Below, piece after piece: positions 1 through 9,233 of a stretch of DNA of 64,000 nt; position 1 is the first letter of the stretch, and each line of letters opens with the position of its first letter. This DNA comes from DATGXB01 sp035298905. GTDB taxonomy: Bacteria; Cyanobacteriota; Cyanobacteriia; Cyanobacteriales; Nostocaceae. The notes under the pieces were generated by a model. That model was not told the origin of the DNA and did not search any database. It saw nothing but the letters and a program-made list of their open reading frames with translations. Location: the NCBI GenBank assembly GCA_035298905.1, contig DATGXQ010000467.1:9209-73208 (forward strand), in the 5' to 3' direction. The translations under genes were made by a program, and so were the position numbers.

Positions 1-2090
1 GTGTGGTAGTTGCAACGGGAAATAACACAGAAACCGGGCGCATTTCCCAGCTAATGGAACAACACAGCGACATTTCTACCCCATTAACCAGGAAATTTAA
101 CAAATTTAGTCAAAATTGGCTGTATATGGTTTTAGGGTTGGCCACCCTCTGTTTTGTAGTCGGCTTAAGTTTCAAAGGTTTTCAAGAAGCTTTAGAGGCA
201 GCTGTCGCTTTAACAGTCAGTGCCATCCCTGAAGGTTTACCGGCTGTAGTTACTGTTACCTTAGCCATTGGTGTTTCCCGCATGGCTAAACGTCATGCTA
301 TCATCCGCAAATTGCCAGCCGTAGAAACCTTGGGTAGTGCCACCGTTGTTTGTTCCGATAAAACTGGGACATTGACCGAAAACCAAATGACGGTACAAGC
401 CATCTATGCAGCCGGACATCAATACACCGTCACAGGTATTGGTTATGCACCCAAAGGCGAAATTTTAAGGGATGAAAAACCTGTAGATTTAAACAGCGAC
501 AAGGGTTTGCAAGAATGTTTGATTGCCGGCTTACTGTGCAACGATTCCCACATTGAAAATAAAAATGGTCAATGGGTAGTACTGGGAGATCCCACGGAAG
601 GGGCTTTGATTGCATCGGCTAACAAAGCCGGTTTTAACCAAGATAAGTTAAATCGGCAAATGCCCAAGTTAGATGCCATCCCCTTTGAGTCAGACTTCCA
701 GTACATGGCCACCTTGCATGAAACACCCCAAGGTAACACAATTTACGTCAAAGGTTCAGTAGAAGTCATCCTCAAACGCTGTAACCTGATGCTGAATACT
801 GACGGAAAACCCCGCCCCCTAGATTGTGTAGAAACATTAAAACAAACCAGCATTGAGAGGGAAGTGAATATTATGGCGCGTCAAGGCTTGCGGGTGTTAG
901 CCTTGGCCAAAAAGCCCGTCAATTTTGATCAAAATACCGTAGATCATGCAGATATAGCCGAAGGGTTAATTTTTATCGGTTTGCAAGGGATGATTGATCC
1001 GCCCCGTGAGAGTGCCATCAAAGCGGTGAAAGCCTGTCAAGAAGCGGGAATCCAAGTGAAGATGATTACTGGAGATCATGCCGTCACAGCCCAGGCGATC
1101 GCCCGCCGGATGGGTATTAATAAAAACGGTTCTGTACTTGCTTTCACTGGTGCAGAACTCGCCCAAATGGAACCCAACGAACTCGCCCAAGTCGCCCAAG
1201 AAGGCGTAGTCTTTGCCCGTGTCGCCCCCGAACAAAAACTGCGTTTAGTAGAAGCATTGCAATCTAAAGGTGAAATCGTCGCCATGACAGGCGATGGAGT
1301 CAACGACGCACCAGCATTAAAACAAGCAGACATCGGCATTGCTATGGGTGGTGCAGGTACAGAAGTGGCTAAAGAAGCCGCAGACATGTTGCTGACAGAT
1401 GATAATTTTGCCTCCATAGAAGCCGCAGTAGAAGAAGGCAGGGCAGTTTATAAAAATCTTTTGAAAGCAATATGCTTTATTTTGCCCGTCAACGGTGGGG
1501 AATCCATGACAATTTTACTCAGCACATTATTAGCCAGAGATTTACCGATTTTATCTTTACAAGTTCTCTGGTTAAATATGCTTAACTCCATCACCATGAC
1601 AGTACCCCTAGCCTTTGAACCCAAAGCGCAAAACGTCATGAGACAAGCCCCCCGTCATCCGAATGAACCATTACTTTCTGGTAGTCGTTTAGGGCGAATT
1701 TTAGCAATTTCTATCTTTAACTGGATTGTCATTTTCGGAGTATTTGAATATATCCGTCAAACAACTGGAAATGTAGCTTTAGCTAGAACAATGGCGATTA
1801 ATTCTCTCATTGCTGGGCGGATATTTTACCTCTTAAGTATTAGTCAACTCATCCCCAACCTCATCGCCAAAATGGACGGCACAATCAAAGAAAACGTCGA
1901 TATTCCCGCTATTGGTTTTGGCATTATTGGGGCAATTCTTTTGCAGATTGTCTTTGCCCACGTCCCATTAATTAATACTGTATTTGAGACTGCACCCTTA
2001 AATTGGCAACAATGGTTATTCTGTTTAGCCGTCGGTTCTCCGATGATTATCTGGGCAGCAATAGTCAACAAATTCGATCCCCCAAACTAA
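1..2090 (+). CDS. Cation-transporting P-type ATPase (P2 type), 5'-truncated by window edge
   Basis: This is the C-terminal ~695 residues of a P2-type ATPase that pumps cations across a membrane. The visible part contains the M4 ion-site motif PEGLP (about 76-80 of the visible residues), the phosphorylation motif DKTGTLT (Asp about 119), the hinge motif TGDGVNDAP and a run of C-terminal membrane segments. The second P-type ATPase in this window places PEGLP at residue 392, so roughly 315 residues should lie upstream of the window. The ion cannot be assigned by eye; Ca2+ or a monovalent cation are both possible for this class. The gene ends just before a strong hairpin that looks like its terminator. 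Confidence 0.9.
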   Translation, partial: VVVATGNNTETGRISQLMEQHSDISTPLTRKFNKFSQNWLYMVLGLATLCFVVGLSFKGFQEALEAAVALTVSAIPEGLPAVVTVTLAIGVSRMAKRHAIIRKLPAVETLGSATVVCSDKTGTLTENQMTVQAIYAAGHQYTVTGIGYAPKGEILRDEKPVDLNSDKGLQECLIAGLLCNDSHIENKNGQWVVLGDPTEGALIASANKAGFNQDKLNRQMPKLDAIPFESDFQYMATLHETPQGNTIYVKGSVEVILKRCNLMLNTDGKPRPLDCVETLKQTSIEREVNIMARQGLRVLALAKKPVNFDQNTVDHADIAEGLIFIGLQGMIDPPRESAIKAVKACQEAGIQVKMITGDHAVTAQAIARRMGINKNGSVLAFTGAELAQMEPNELAQVAQEGVVFARVAPEQKLRLVEALQSKGEIVAMTGDGVNDAPALKQADIGIAMGGAGTEVAKEAADMLLTDDNFASIEAAVEEGRAVYKNLLKAICFILPVNGGESMTILLSTLLARDLPILSLQVLWLNMLNSITMTVPLAFEPKAQNVMRQAPRHPNEPLLSGSRLGRILAISIFNWIVIFGVFEYIRQTTGNVALARTMAINSLIAGRIFYLLSISQLIPNLIAKMDGTIKENVDIPAIGFGIIGAILLQIVFAHVPLINTVFETAPLNWQQWLFCLAVGSPMIIWAAIVNKFDPPN

Positions 2091-2117
2091 TCTTGAACTC
2101 CTCCAACCTAATCTTAG

Positions 2118-2146
2118 GGTGGGCTTTGCCCACCTTATTTTTTAAA
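2118..2146 (+). terminator. Rho-independent-type terminator of the P-type ATPase gene
   Basis: A perfect 7-bp stem (GGTGGGC/GCCCACC) with a TTT loop is followed by a T-rich tract. It lies 28 bases after the ATPase stop. A degraded relative of the same element is seen near 4225-4258, so it also belongs to a small dispersed repeat family. Confidence 0.65.
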
Positions 2147-2452
2147 TGTATATAAAAATTTATGTAGTTTTCTGAAAATAAAATAAATGAAGCAGAAGAA
2201 AAATATAAAAATTTATATTTAGATGTATTTATTTTAACTGGCTCTATCGCTCCCTTTATGGTAAAGAATATTAAATAAATGATTGTAGGTTGGGTTGAAC
2301 AAAGTGAAACCCAACATTAGCGGGAGATAGCGGGGCGTGGTGTTGGGTTTCGTTCCTCAACCCAACCTACGGTAAATATAGTTTTACATAAGGGGAACGG
2401 TAGAACCTTTTAACTGTTTTTCTTTGTATAGTATAATAACTTAAACCTCCTG
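2147..2452. other. Intergenic stretch with a dispersed palindromic repeat
   Basis: No convincing gene is seen. Around 2335-2371 lies a palindromic unit, TTGGGTT then TCGTTCCTC then AACCCAA, followed by CCTACG. The same unit occurs three times at 32.6-33.0 kb. A related inverted sequence sits at about 2287-2316. The rest is AT-rich and probably holds the promoter of the next gene. Confidence 0.5.
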
Positions 2453-4141
2453 TTGTTGGACATAAGAAAAATGTTAAGCAAGATTTTACTCAAATTTGGA
2501 TCAAGTCCAAATCGAAAACCTTTGGAATTTGAACCTGGAACAATGACTGTTTTTGTTGGGACAAATAACTCAGGCAAAAGCCTTATACTTCGTGAAATTG
2601 AACATTATACAGAGGCTGGATATCAAGAAGAACATAATATATTAGATAAACTTGAATTTGTGCTTCCTAGTGAAGAAGAAGTACGAAAAATAATTCATCA
2701 ACGAAAGTATGTAACAGATGATCCTCCTCCCTACGGATTGATAAGTGTTGTTACTATACAACCTCATGATGGTGAGCCAACAGAGAAATTAATTCATTTA
2801 GAATTTATTATAGAAGCAATTAGAACAGGAGAATGTACAAGAGAATTTTGTGAAAATTTTATTTTTTTACTTAAAGTTCGTCTTGATGGACGCACACGCT
2901 TTGCATTAACGGAAAAAAGGTCTTCAGGAGACCTACAAAATACTCCAACTAATCATCTTTTGGCTTTATTTAAAGACGATAAAGCTAGAGAAAAAATTCG
3001 CAATATAACTGCTGATGCTTTTGGTCTTTACTTCGTAATAGATCCTACAGGTATGAATAACCTCCGTATTCGTATGTCTAGTAGACCTCCACAAGATTCA
3101 ACAGAAGAACAAGCCCTAGATCAAAGAGCTAGAGACTTTCATGGACAAGCTAAAGAAATATCACAATTTAGTGATGGTATTAAAGCATTTACAGGAATTA
3201 TTGCAGCAGTTATTAGTACAGATTATAAAATAATATTATTAGACGAACCAGAAGCTTTCCTACATCCTCCACTTGCTAAAAAATTAGGTAGACGACTTAC
3301 AGAGATTGCTGCTGAACGCCAAAGTCATATTTTAGCATCTACCCATAGTTCTGATTTTTTAATGGGATGTATACAGTCTGGAGAAAAAGTAAACATTGTC
3401 AGATTAACTTATAAGCAAAATATAGCTACTGCTAGAATATTGCCGTCTGAAAAAATTCAAGAAATGATGCGCGATCCTCTATTACGCTCTACTGGTGTAT
3501 TAAGCACCCTATTTTATGAAGGTGCTATTGTTGGTGAAGCAGATAGAGATCGTGCTTTTTATCAAGAAATTAACGAGAGATTACTTGCTTGTGGAGAAAA
3601 AGGAATTGATAATTGTGTATTTTTAAATGCACAGAACTGGCAAACAATTCACAGAATTATTCGTCCACTAAGAGAAATGGGAATCCCAGCCGCAGCCATT
3701 GTAGATATAGATGTTCTTAAAGGTGACACAACCCCTTTTAGGGATCTTTTAAAAGCTGCATTTGTTCCTCAACCTTTAATTGATACATGGGGTGTGCTTA
3801 GAGGTAATGTCAGAGTTATTTTTGAAAATTTAAATTTGAAGTTAAAAGAGGGGGGAATTTCTTTGCTGAGTGGAGGAGATAGAGAAACTACACAAAATCT
3901 GTTAAATAATTTTAGTGAGTATGGTATTTTTATTGTACCAAATGGAGAAGTTGAAAGTTGGCTATCAGATTTGAAAGTCACAGGAGATAAATCAGATTGG
4001 CTAATAAAAGTTTTTGAGAAAATGGGAACAGACCCATCAGACCCTAATTATCTTAAACCTCAAAATGGGGATGTTTGGGATTTCATAAAAAATGTTGCTT
4101 CTTGGATAGCTAACCCTTTAAGAAAAGGAATGTCAGAGTAA
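2453..4141 (+). CDS. OLD-like AAA ATPase with TOPRIM-type C-terminal region
   Basis: This is an ABC-class ATPase of the overcoming-lysogenization-defect (OLD) type, a family of ATP-dependent nucleases often found in phage defence. Walker A is GTNNSGKS (about 36-43), Walker B is ILLDEPEAF (about 261-269), followed by an STHS switch histidine (296-299). The C-terminal half carries what looks like a TOPRIM acidic set: Glu in VGEADRD (about 362) and a DID pair (418-420). The longest start is TTG at 2453; ATG at 2471 is a good alternative, and neither has a clear Shine-Dalgarno site. The gene is AT-rich compared with its neighbours, which suggests an acquired gene. A DUF488 gene follows 270 bases later. 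The ATPase call is firm; the nuclease role is inference. Confidence 0.75.
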   Translation: MLDIRKMLSKILLKFGSSPNRKPLEFEPGTMTVFVGTNNSGKSLILREIEHYTEAGYQEEHNILDKLEFVLPSEEEVRKIIHQRKYVTDDPPPYGLISVVTIQPHDGEPTEKLIHLEFIIEAIRTGECTREFCENFIFLLKVRLDGRTRFALTEKRSSGDLQNTPTNHLLALFKDDKAREKIRNITADAFGLYFVIDPTGMNNLRIRMSSRPPQDSTEEQALDQRARDFHGQAKEISQFSDGIKAFTGIIAAVISTDYKIILLDEPEAFLHPPLAKKLGRRLTEIAAERQSHILASTHSSDFLMGCIQSGEKVNIVRLTYKQNIATARILPSEKIQEMMRDPLLRSTGVLSTLFYEGAIVGEADRDRAFYQEINERLLACGEKGIDNCVFLNAQNWQTIHRIIRPLREMGIPAAAIVDIDVLKGDTTPFRDLLKAAFVPQPLIDTWGVLRGNVRVIFENLNLKLKEGGISLLSGGDRETTQNLLNNFSEYGIFIVPNGEVESWLSDLKVTGDKSDWLIKVFEKMGTDPSDPNYLKPQNGDVWDFIKNVASWIANPLRKGMSE

Positions 4142-4410
4142 AACAAGGTATAAAATTATAAACATACTGACTAGCCGTATTCAAAAATGCAGACAAATTA
4201 ATATGCCTAGATCCACAAAACTAATCGTAAGATGGGCATTGTCCACCTTATGTTTTAAACACGATTTTTTGGAAAAGTTAATATAATTATGTATGCTATA
4301 TTTAGCTAGTATAGAAAATTACAAAAATGTTTTTATGATTATTGGGCTGTTTTACCCGCCTAAAATTGAGTTTGAGCAACTTAGCATTTTGTAATATAGA
4401 AAGGAGAACA

Positions 4411-4833
4411 ATGGAAATAAGAAATACACCTAGAGACAATTACATACTTACCTTTGGTTATGGTAATCGCAAAGACTATGAAGAATTCATAGAATATCTT
4501 GAAAAATTTCAGGTTGCTTATGTTGTTGATGTAAGATTTCGTCCCCGTGCTTGGAGTCGGAAATGGTATGGAGAACAGATAGAGAAACTTTGTGCATCTA
4601 AAGGTATTCAATATACTTCTCAAAGCTATCTAGGTAATACATCTGGGAATGCAAATTGGATACCTCCCAACCAAGAAGAAGCGGAAAAATCATTAGCAGA
4701 AGTTGCAGAAATGGCTAATTCTGGTACTGTGTTGTTACTGTGTGCTGAAAAGGAATCACATAGATGTCATAGAATGGAGGTTGCAAAACAGCTTGAAAAG
4801 CTAGTACAGTTACCTGTGAAGCATCTAGTCTAA
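4411..4833 (+). CDS. DUF488 family protein
   Basis: A 140-residue protein of the DUF488 family, whose function is unknown. The recognisable parts are the N-terminal TFGYGNRKDYEEF strand-helix, the VVDVRFRPRAW segment, and the C-terminal LLLCAEKESHRCHR motif with its Cys and His residues. I chose ATG 4411 rather than the longer frame from 4342 because AAGGAG sits at 4401-4406, correctly spaced, and the family begins at about this point. It follows the OLD-like ATPase on the same strand, separated by 270 bases that include a degraded hairpin repeat. DUF488 genes are sometimes found with restriction or defence genes, so a functional link is possible but unproven. Confidence 0.8.
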   Translation: MEIRNTPRDNYILTFGYGNRKDYEEFIEYLEKFQVAYVVDVRFRPRAWSRKWYGEQIEKLCASKGIQYTSQSYLGNTSGNANWIPPNQEEAEKSLAEVAEMANSGTVLLLCAEKESHRCHRMEVAKQLEKLVQLPVKHLV

Positions 4834-4861
4834 ATTCTTTCTTTAGGTGCTTATATTCAGT

Positions 4862-5767
4862 ATGCCTAAATTTTTTACATTAAGCATTAATATCATTCTC
4901 CTTGGTGCATTATTACTACCAACTCAGCCAGTTTTAGCGCAAAAATGGCTACCTGTGCGGGGTGGTATACTGTTTGGTATTAGTGGGATGGCTTTACTAC
5001 AACAGCAAAGTGATTTTCTAGATTTTCTGGTTGTTCATGATAATAAGAAAGCAAATCAAGGACGTTTAGCTATTATTAGAGTTAATGGTAAAAATCCACC
5101 TGAATATTTACCTCTAAATTGGCCAAGTAATTTAAATTTGCCTAATGATTTGGAAGCTTTAACAGATATTCCCGGTAAGAATAAATCAGAATTCATTGCT
5201 TTAGCGAGTGCTGGTAAAGCTTATCATTTGCGCTGGGATGCTGTGAATAAAAATATATCTATTGTTAGAGAATTTAACTTACCGAAAATTCCTCTAGGCA
5301 GTAATTTTGAAGCTTTTAGTTTACAATCTATCAATAATCAATTAGTAGCAATTTGGGGACATCGTGGAGGAGGGAAGAAACCAGCAAAAATTTATTGGGG
5401 AACATTGAATTTAGAGAAATATCAAATTACTCCTTTAGGTTCTGCTAACTTTACCGTTCCCTTTCCTAGTGGAAATGTACGTCATATTTCAGATATCAAA
5501 GTAGACTCAGCAGGAATTGTTTATATTTCCGCAGCAAATGATAATGGGGATGATGGTCCTTTTCAGTCGGCTGTCTATGTTGCAGGTTATTTTATTTCTA
5601 ATGGTAATCAAATAGTATGGCAACAAAATACGCAATTATTTCCTATTTACCGTGATAACTATCATAAAATTGAAGGCTTAGAACTTATCCCAGGTGCAAA
5701 AGGTGGTTTAATTGTGGGAACAGATGATGAAAATATGGGTGCATCTATTTACATTGTAGGAAATTAA
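4862..5767 (+). CDS. Exported protein of unknown function
   Basis: A roughly 300-residue protein with a clear N-terminal signal peptide: a short basic start, a hydrophobic stretch (IILLGALLLP) and an AQ cleavage-type site near residue 27 of the ATG form. The mature part is rich in beta-type segments (DFLVVHDNKK, EFIALASAGKAYHL, GGLIVGTDDE), which would suit a propeller-like or esterase-like fold, perhaps DUF3616-type. I do not recognise a catalytic motif. An upstream in-frame GTG at 4847 is an alternative start that would add five residues. It ends right before a heptamer tandem repeat. Confidence 0.65.
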   Translation: MPKFFTLSINIILLGALLLPTQPVLAQKWLPVRGGILFGISGMALLQQQSDFLDFLVVHDNKKANQGRLAIIRVNGKNPPEYLPLNWPSNLNLPNDLEALTDIPGKNKSEFIALASAGKAYHLRWDAVNKNISIVREFNLPKIPLGSNFEAFSLQSINNQLVAIWGHRGGGKKPAKIYWGTLNLEKYQITPLGSANFTVPFPSGNVRHISDIKVDSAGIVYISAANDNGDDGPFQSAVYVAGYFISNGNQIVWQQNTQLFPIYRDNYHKIEGLELIPGAKGGLIVGTDDENMGASIYIVGN

Positions 5768-5810
5768 AAATTAAAAATTAAAAATTAAAAATTAAAAATT
5801 AAAAAATATC
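5764..5810. repeat. Short tandem heptamer repeat (AAAAATT type)
   Basis: About six copies of a 7-base unit (AAAAATT) directly follow the stop of the exported-protein gene. A similar array in a TTTTGAA phase occurs at 5879-5911. Heptamer short tandem repeats of this kind are typical of heterocystous cyanobacterial intergenic DNA. Confidence 0.75.
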
Positions 5811-5911
5811 AATCTGCGTACCCTGCGGGGAGGCTGCGCCAACATCTGCGTCCATCTGTGTTTAATTCCTACTTTCACAATTTTGAATTTTGAATTTTGA
5901 ATTTTGAATTT

Positions 5912-5940
5912 CTATAAGGTGGGATTTCCCCACCCTATAA
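5912..5940. terminator. Hairpin between convergent genes
   Basis: A near-perfect inverted repeat (TATAAGGTGGG/CCCACCCTATA around ATTTC) lies between the convergent stops at 5767 and 5943. It could terminate transcription from either side. It has no long T tract, so the call is moderate. Confidence 0.45.
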
Positions 5941-5942
5941 AT

Positions 5943-7034
5943 TTAGACATTAAAGCGGAATAACATTACATCCCCTTCTTGCACAATATACTCTTTTCCT
6001 TCACTTCTCACTAACCCTTTTTCCTTCGCTGCGTTTATCGAACCAGATGTTACTAAATCATTATAAGCAACGGTTTCTGCACGAATAAAACCGCGTTCAA
6101 AATCAGAGTGTATTACACCTGCTGCTTGAGGTGCAGACATTCCCGCGTGAATAGTCCAAGCGCGGGTTTCTTTCGGTCCACTGGTGAAATATGTCCGCAA
6201 ACCTAGCAAAGTATAAGTAGCACGAATTAAAGATTTTAAACCACCTTCTTCTACACCTAAAGATGCGAGAAAATCGGCTTTATCTTCATCTGGTAATTCT
6301 ACTAATTCCGCTTCTACTTGAGCGGAAACTATGACGACTTGAGCATTTTCTTGAGATGCAACTTGTCGCACTCTTTCCACAAATTCGTTACCGCTTGCTA
6401 AGTCATCTTCCGAAACATTCGCAGCATAAATGATTGGTTTTTTAGTGAGCAAACCTAAACCTTTAATTGCTGCTTCCTCTTCTTCATTTAAACTTACCTG
6501 TCTTGCAGATTTACCTTCATTTAAAGCCGCAGAGATTTTTTCTAAAACAGTAACTTCAAACTGTGCATCTTTGCTGGTACGCGCTTGTTTACGCACACGT
6601 TCTAAACGCCGTTCAACTTGGTCTAAATCAGCTAAACCCAATTCTAAACTAATGACTTCAATATCACGCACTGGGTCAACAGAACCGGCTACGTGTATAA
6701 TATCATCATTCTCAAAACAGCGCACGACATGAACGATCGCATCTACTTCGCGGATATGGGAAAGAAATTTATTACCCAGTCCTTCACCTTGTGCAGCACC
6801 TTTGACCAAACCAGCAATATCGACAAATTCCACTCGTGCTGGTACAATCTGTTCTGAGTTAGAAATCTTCGAGAGAACATTTAAGCGATCGTCCGGTACT
6901 GCGACAACGCCAACATTTGGTTCAATTGTACAAAAGGGGAAGTTAGCCGCTTCAGCCTTAGCATTAGCAACTACAGCATTGAATAATGTAGATTTTCCGA
7001 CGTTGGGAAGTCCGACGATTCCAGCTCTTAGCAT
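5943..7034 (-). CDS. ychF: YchF/OLA1-family ATPase
   Basis: A 363-residue member of the universally conserved Obg-related YchF family, which binds ribosomes and acts in translation or stress control. The P-loop GLPNVGKST is at residues 8-16, FVDIAGLVKGAAQGEGLGN is the G3/switch region, and the usual G4 motif NKxD is replaced by an NVSED-type sequence. That replacement explains the ATP preference known for this family. The C-terminal TGS-like domain (TYFTSGPKETRAWTI to the end) is complete, and the length is as expected. It stands alone on the minus strand, downstream of the AAA+ gene with a 97-base gap. Confidence 0.97.
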   Translation of the reverse strand: MLRAGIVGLPNVGKSTLFNAVVANAKAEAANFPFCTIEPNVGVVAVPDDRLNVLSKISNSEQIVPARVEFVDIAGLVKGAAQGEGLGNKFLSHIREVDAIVHVVRCFENDDIIHVAGSVDPVRDIEVISLELGLADLDQVERRLERVRKQARTSKDAQFEVTVLEKISAALNEGKSARQVSLNEEEEAAIKGLGLLTKKPIIYAANVSEDDLASGNEFVERVRQVASQENAQVVIVSAQVEAELVELPDEDKADFLASLGVEEGGLKSLIRATYTLLGLRTYFTSGPKETRAWTIHAGMSAPQAAGVIHSDFERGFIRAETVAYNDLVTSGSINAAKEKGLVRSEGKEYIVQEGDVMLFRFNV

Positions 7035-7131
7035 TTTAGATTTTGGATTGAGATTTTTGATTTCACTGTCACATACCAGGATAGTTTAAACCGGTTCAGG
7101 GATGCTTGAGGTTTTACTTTCACTTCAATGA

Positions 7132-9108
7132 TCAATTCCAATCTCTGGTATCTGCATCAGTCAAAGTCAATCCTAATTTTACATATTCTACCATAGCCGC
7201 TTGCCTAATGTGTCTCATCATCACTGGTTCTCCAACATCAGCAGCAATAAAAGCAGCATTCAAGGCAATATTGCGAATATTTCCCCCCGCCACATTTAAC
7301 CGCGCTAACTTAGTATAATCTAATTTCTCAGTCGGTGTATTTTTGGGGAAAACACGCTGCCAAATTTCCTGTCTTTGCTTGACATCAGGAAAATCAAACT
7401 TCACTAAAAACCGAATCCGTCGTAAAAAAGCTGTATCAATTGAGTCTTTTAAATTAGTTGTCAGAATAGCCAAACCTCTGTACTCCTCCATCCTTTGGAG
7501 TAAATAACTAACTTCCATATTTGCATATCTATCTCGTGCATCTTTCACATCAGAACGCTTACCAAATAAAGCATCAGCCTCATCAAAGAGTAAAATAGCC
7601 GCCCCTGTTTCTGCTGCGTCAAAAATCCGCCGCAGGTTCTTTTCCGTTTCTCCAATGTACTTACTAGAAACCGCGCTCAAATCAATTCGGTATAAATCTA
7701 GACCCAATTCATTAGCTAACACTTCCGCCGATGTGGTTTTACCAGTACCACTCACCCCAGAAAATAAAGCACTAATCCCTAAACCGCGTCGAGAACTGTC
7801 AGCAAATCCCCACTGTTCATAAACTTGGATGCGTTGACGGACGTGACTAGCAATACTCTGTAAAATTTGCTTTTGCATGGGAGTAAATACTAAATCATCC
7901 CAAGTAGCTTTAGTAGGAATCGGTTGGGCTAGTTCATCTAAACGGAGACGTGCTTGATTGCGACAAGTATTCCATAGAAAATTTTGCAGTGGAGTTTCTT
8001 GCTGTGGATTTTGAATGAGATACGAGTTTACTTCTGTACAGACAGCTTCAATAGTGGGTGCATTCAAATTAAACTGATTTACCAACATTTTGATATTTGC
8101 ATTACCGCTATCAGGTAGTTGTTGTAAAGCTGTTTCCCAGAGAAGATATTGCTCATTTTTAGTTGGATAATGGACTGCAAAGGAAATTAAGGGACACTGC
8201 CTTTGTGCCATTTTATCTCTACTAATTATAATTATAAAAGTATTAAGTTTTTCAATAATTTGGTTAATATAACTTTGTTTAGTTGGGTCAAATAAATCAA
8301 TATCACTATCAATTAATAATACTGAACCAGTTAACATTGATTCCCTTTCCCAGAGTAAGATAATATTATTTAACTCATTAATTTCTCTGGGTAAATTGAT
8401 TGCAGACATAGCGGAGATTTGTAACCCTAATCGCATACTTGCAGAAATAGCGATCGCTTGCATACTGGATAAGTCATCACCATATAATTGTATAACTGGT
8501 AACTTCAACTTCTCTTTACCCTCAGTCCATATAGCTGCTACTTGCTGGGCTATTTTTTCGTGGGAGGGAACTAAATCACCAACAGGAGCTAGAGGTGAGA
8601 TAATTCCTTTGAGGCGATCGTCCTGAGTGGGTAAACCTAATAAATAGTGAAAAATGCGTTCATCAATTCTGATCGGACTTTGAGTAGCAGTGATACTACC
8701 ACCAACTTGAATTAATTGCCAATAACGCAAAGGAGCATCAACAGTCCAAGCGCTCCAATTTGGATCAGGTAAAACTTTCATGGCCAAACTCATAGTAGGA
8801 TATGTCATCTGCATATCTCCTGACAATTGAGCGTACAAAGTACCTAAAGAAGCATCATTTTCTAAAGCTGCACAAAGTAACAATACATTTCGTTCAAACT
8901 CCGTCAAATTGAAGATAGAACAAAGTTCCTCTAAAGCTGAAGGTTCAGACATTCCCAAATCAGCAGATAGAGGAATATCTTTGATTGGTTTTTCCTCTCG
9001 ACCTGCAAGAGTATTTTCTAAAGTTGCTTTGATTAAAGATATAGCTTGCAGCAGATATTGATAATTAGCAGTATACCAGTCATGATTCCAAGTCATAGTG
9101 AACACCAT
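7132..9108 (-). CDS. AAA+ ATPase of the eCIS-associated (Afp15-like) type
   Basis: A 658-residue protein with one C-terminal AAA+ module of the classical clade and a large N-terminal helical region. The ATPase part shows Walker A GVSGTGKTT, the pore-loop-type region SSKYIGETEKNL, Walker B AILLFDEADALFG, the sensor LTTN and an arginine-finger segment FLRRIRF. The architecture (divergent N-terminal half plus CDC48-like module) matches ATPases encoded with extracellular contractile injection systems. Here it is divergent, across 125 bases, from a DUF4157 gene, a typical eCIS effector partner. No tail, sheath or baseplate genes are in the window. The role in effector folding, loading or assembly is inference. 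An in-frame ATG at 9096 is an alternative start. Confidence 0.85.
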   Translation of the reverse strand: MVFTMTWNHDWYTANYQYLLQAISLIKATLENTLAGREEKPIKDIPLSADLGMSEPSALEELCSIFNLTEFERNVLLLCAALENDASLGTLYAQLSGDMQMTYPTMSLAMKVLPDPNWSAWTVDAPLRYWQLIQVGGSITATQSPIRIDERIFHYLLGLPTQDDRLKGIISPLAPVGDLVPSHEKIAQQVAAIWTEGKEKLKLPVIQLYGDDLSSMQAIAISASMRLGLQISAMSAINLPREINELNNIILLWERESMLTGSVLLIDSDIDLFDPTKQSYINQIIEKLNTFIIIISRDKMAQRQCPLISFAVHYPTKNEQYLLWETALQQLPDSGNANIKMLVNQFNLNAPTIEAVCTEVNSYLIQNPQQETPLQNFLWNTCRNQARLRLDELAQPIPTKATWDDLVFTPMQKQILQSIASHVRQRIQVYEQWGFADSSRRGLGISALFSGVSGTGKTTSAEVLANELGLDLYRIDLSAVSSKYIGETEKNLRRIFDAAETGAAILLFDEADALFGKRSDVKDARDRYANMEVSYLLQRMEEYRGLAILTTNLKDSIDTAFLRRIRFLVKFDFPDVKQRQEIWQRVFPKNTPTEKLDYTKLARLNVAGGNIRNIALNAAFIAADVGEPVMMRHIRQAAMVEYVKLGLTLTDADTRDWN

Positions 9109-9163
9109 TTTTTCAACTGCGAATTAGATTTTTAAGTAATTTCAGTCAAGTTTTGTTAAATAA

Positions 9164-9192
9164 TTGACAAAATCAAGTTAACAAGCTATTTT
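9164..9192 (+). promoter_or_regulatory. Candidate promoter for the DUF4157 effector gene
   Basis: TTGACA at 9164-9169 is followed after 17 bases by TATTTT at 9187-9192, about 42 bases before the start codon. The spacing is ideal for a sigma-70-type promoter. The same 125-base gap must also hold the promoter of the divergent AAA+ gene, so the two may be co-regulated. Confidence 0.4.
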
Positions 9193-9233
9193 CAGTATAA
9201 GCATAATTATAGAAATTAACACAATAACTTTGT

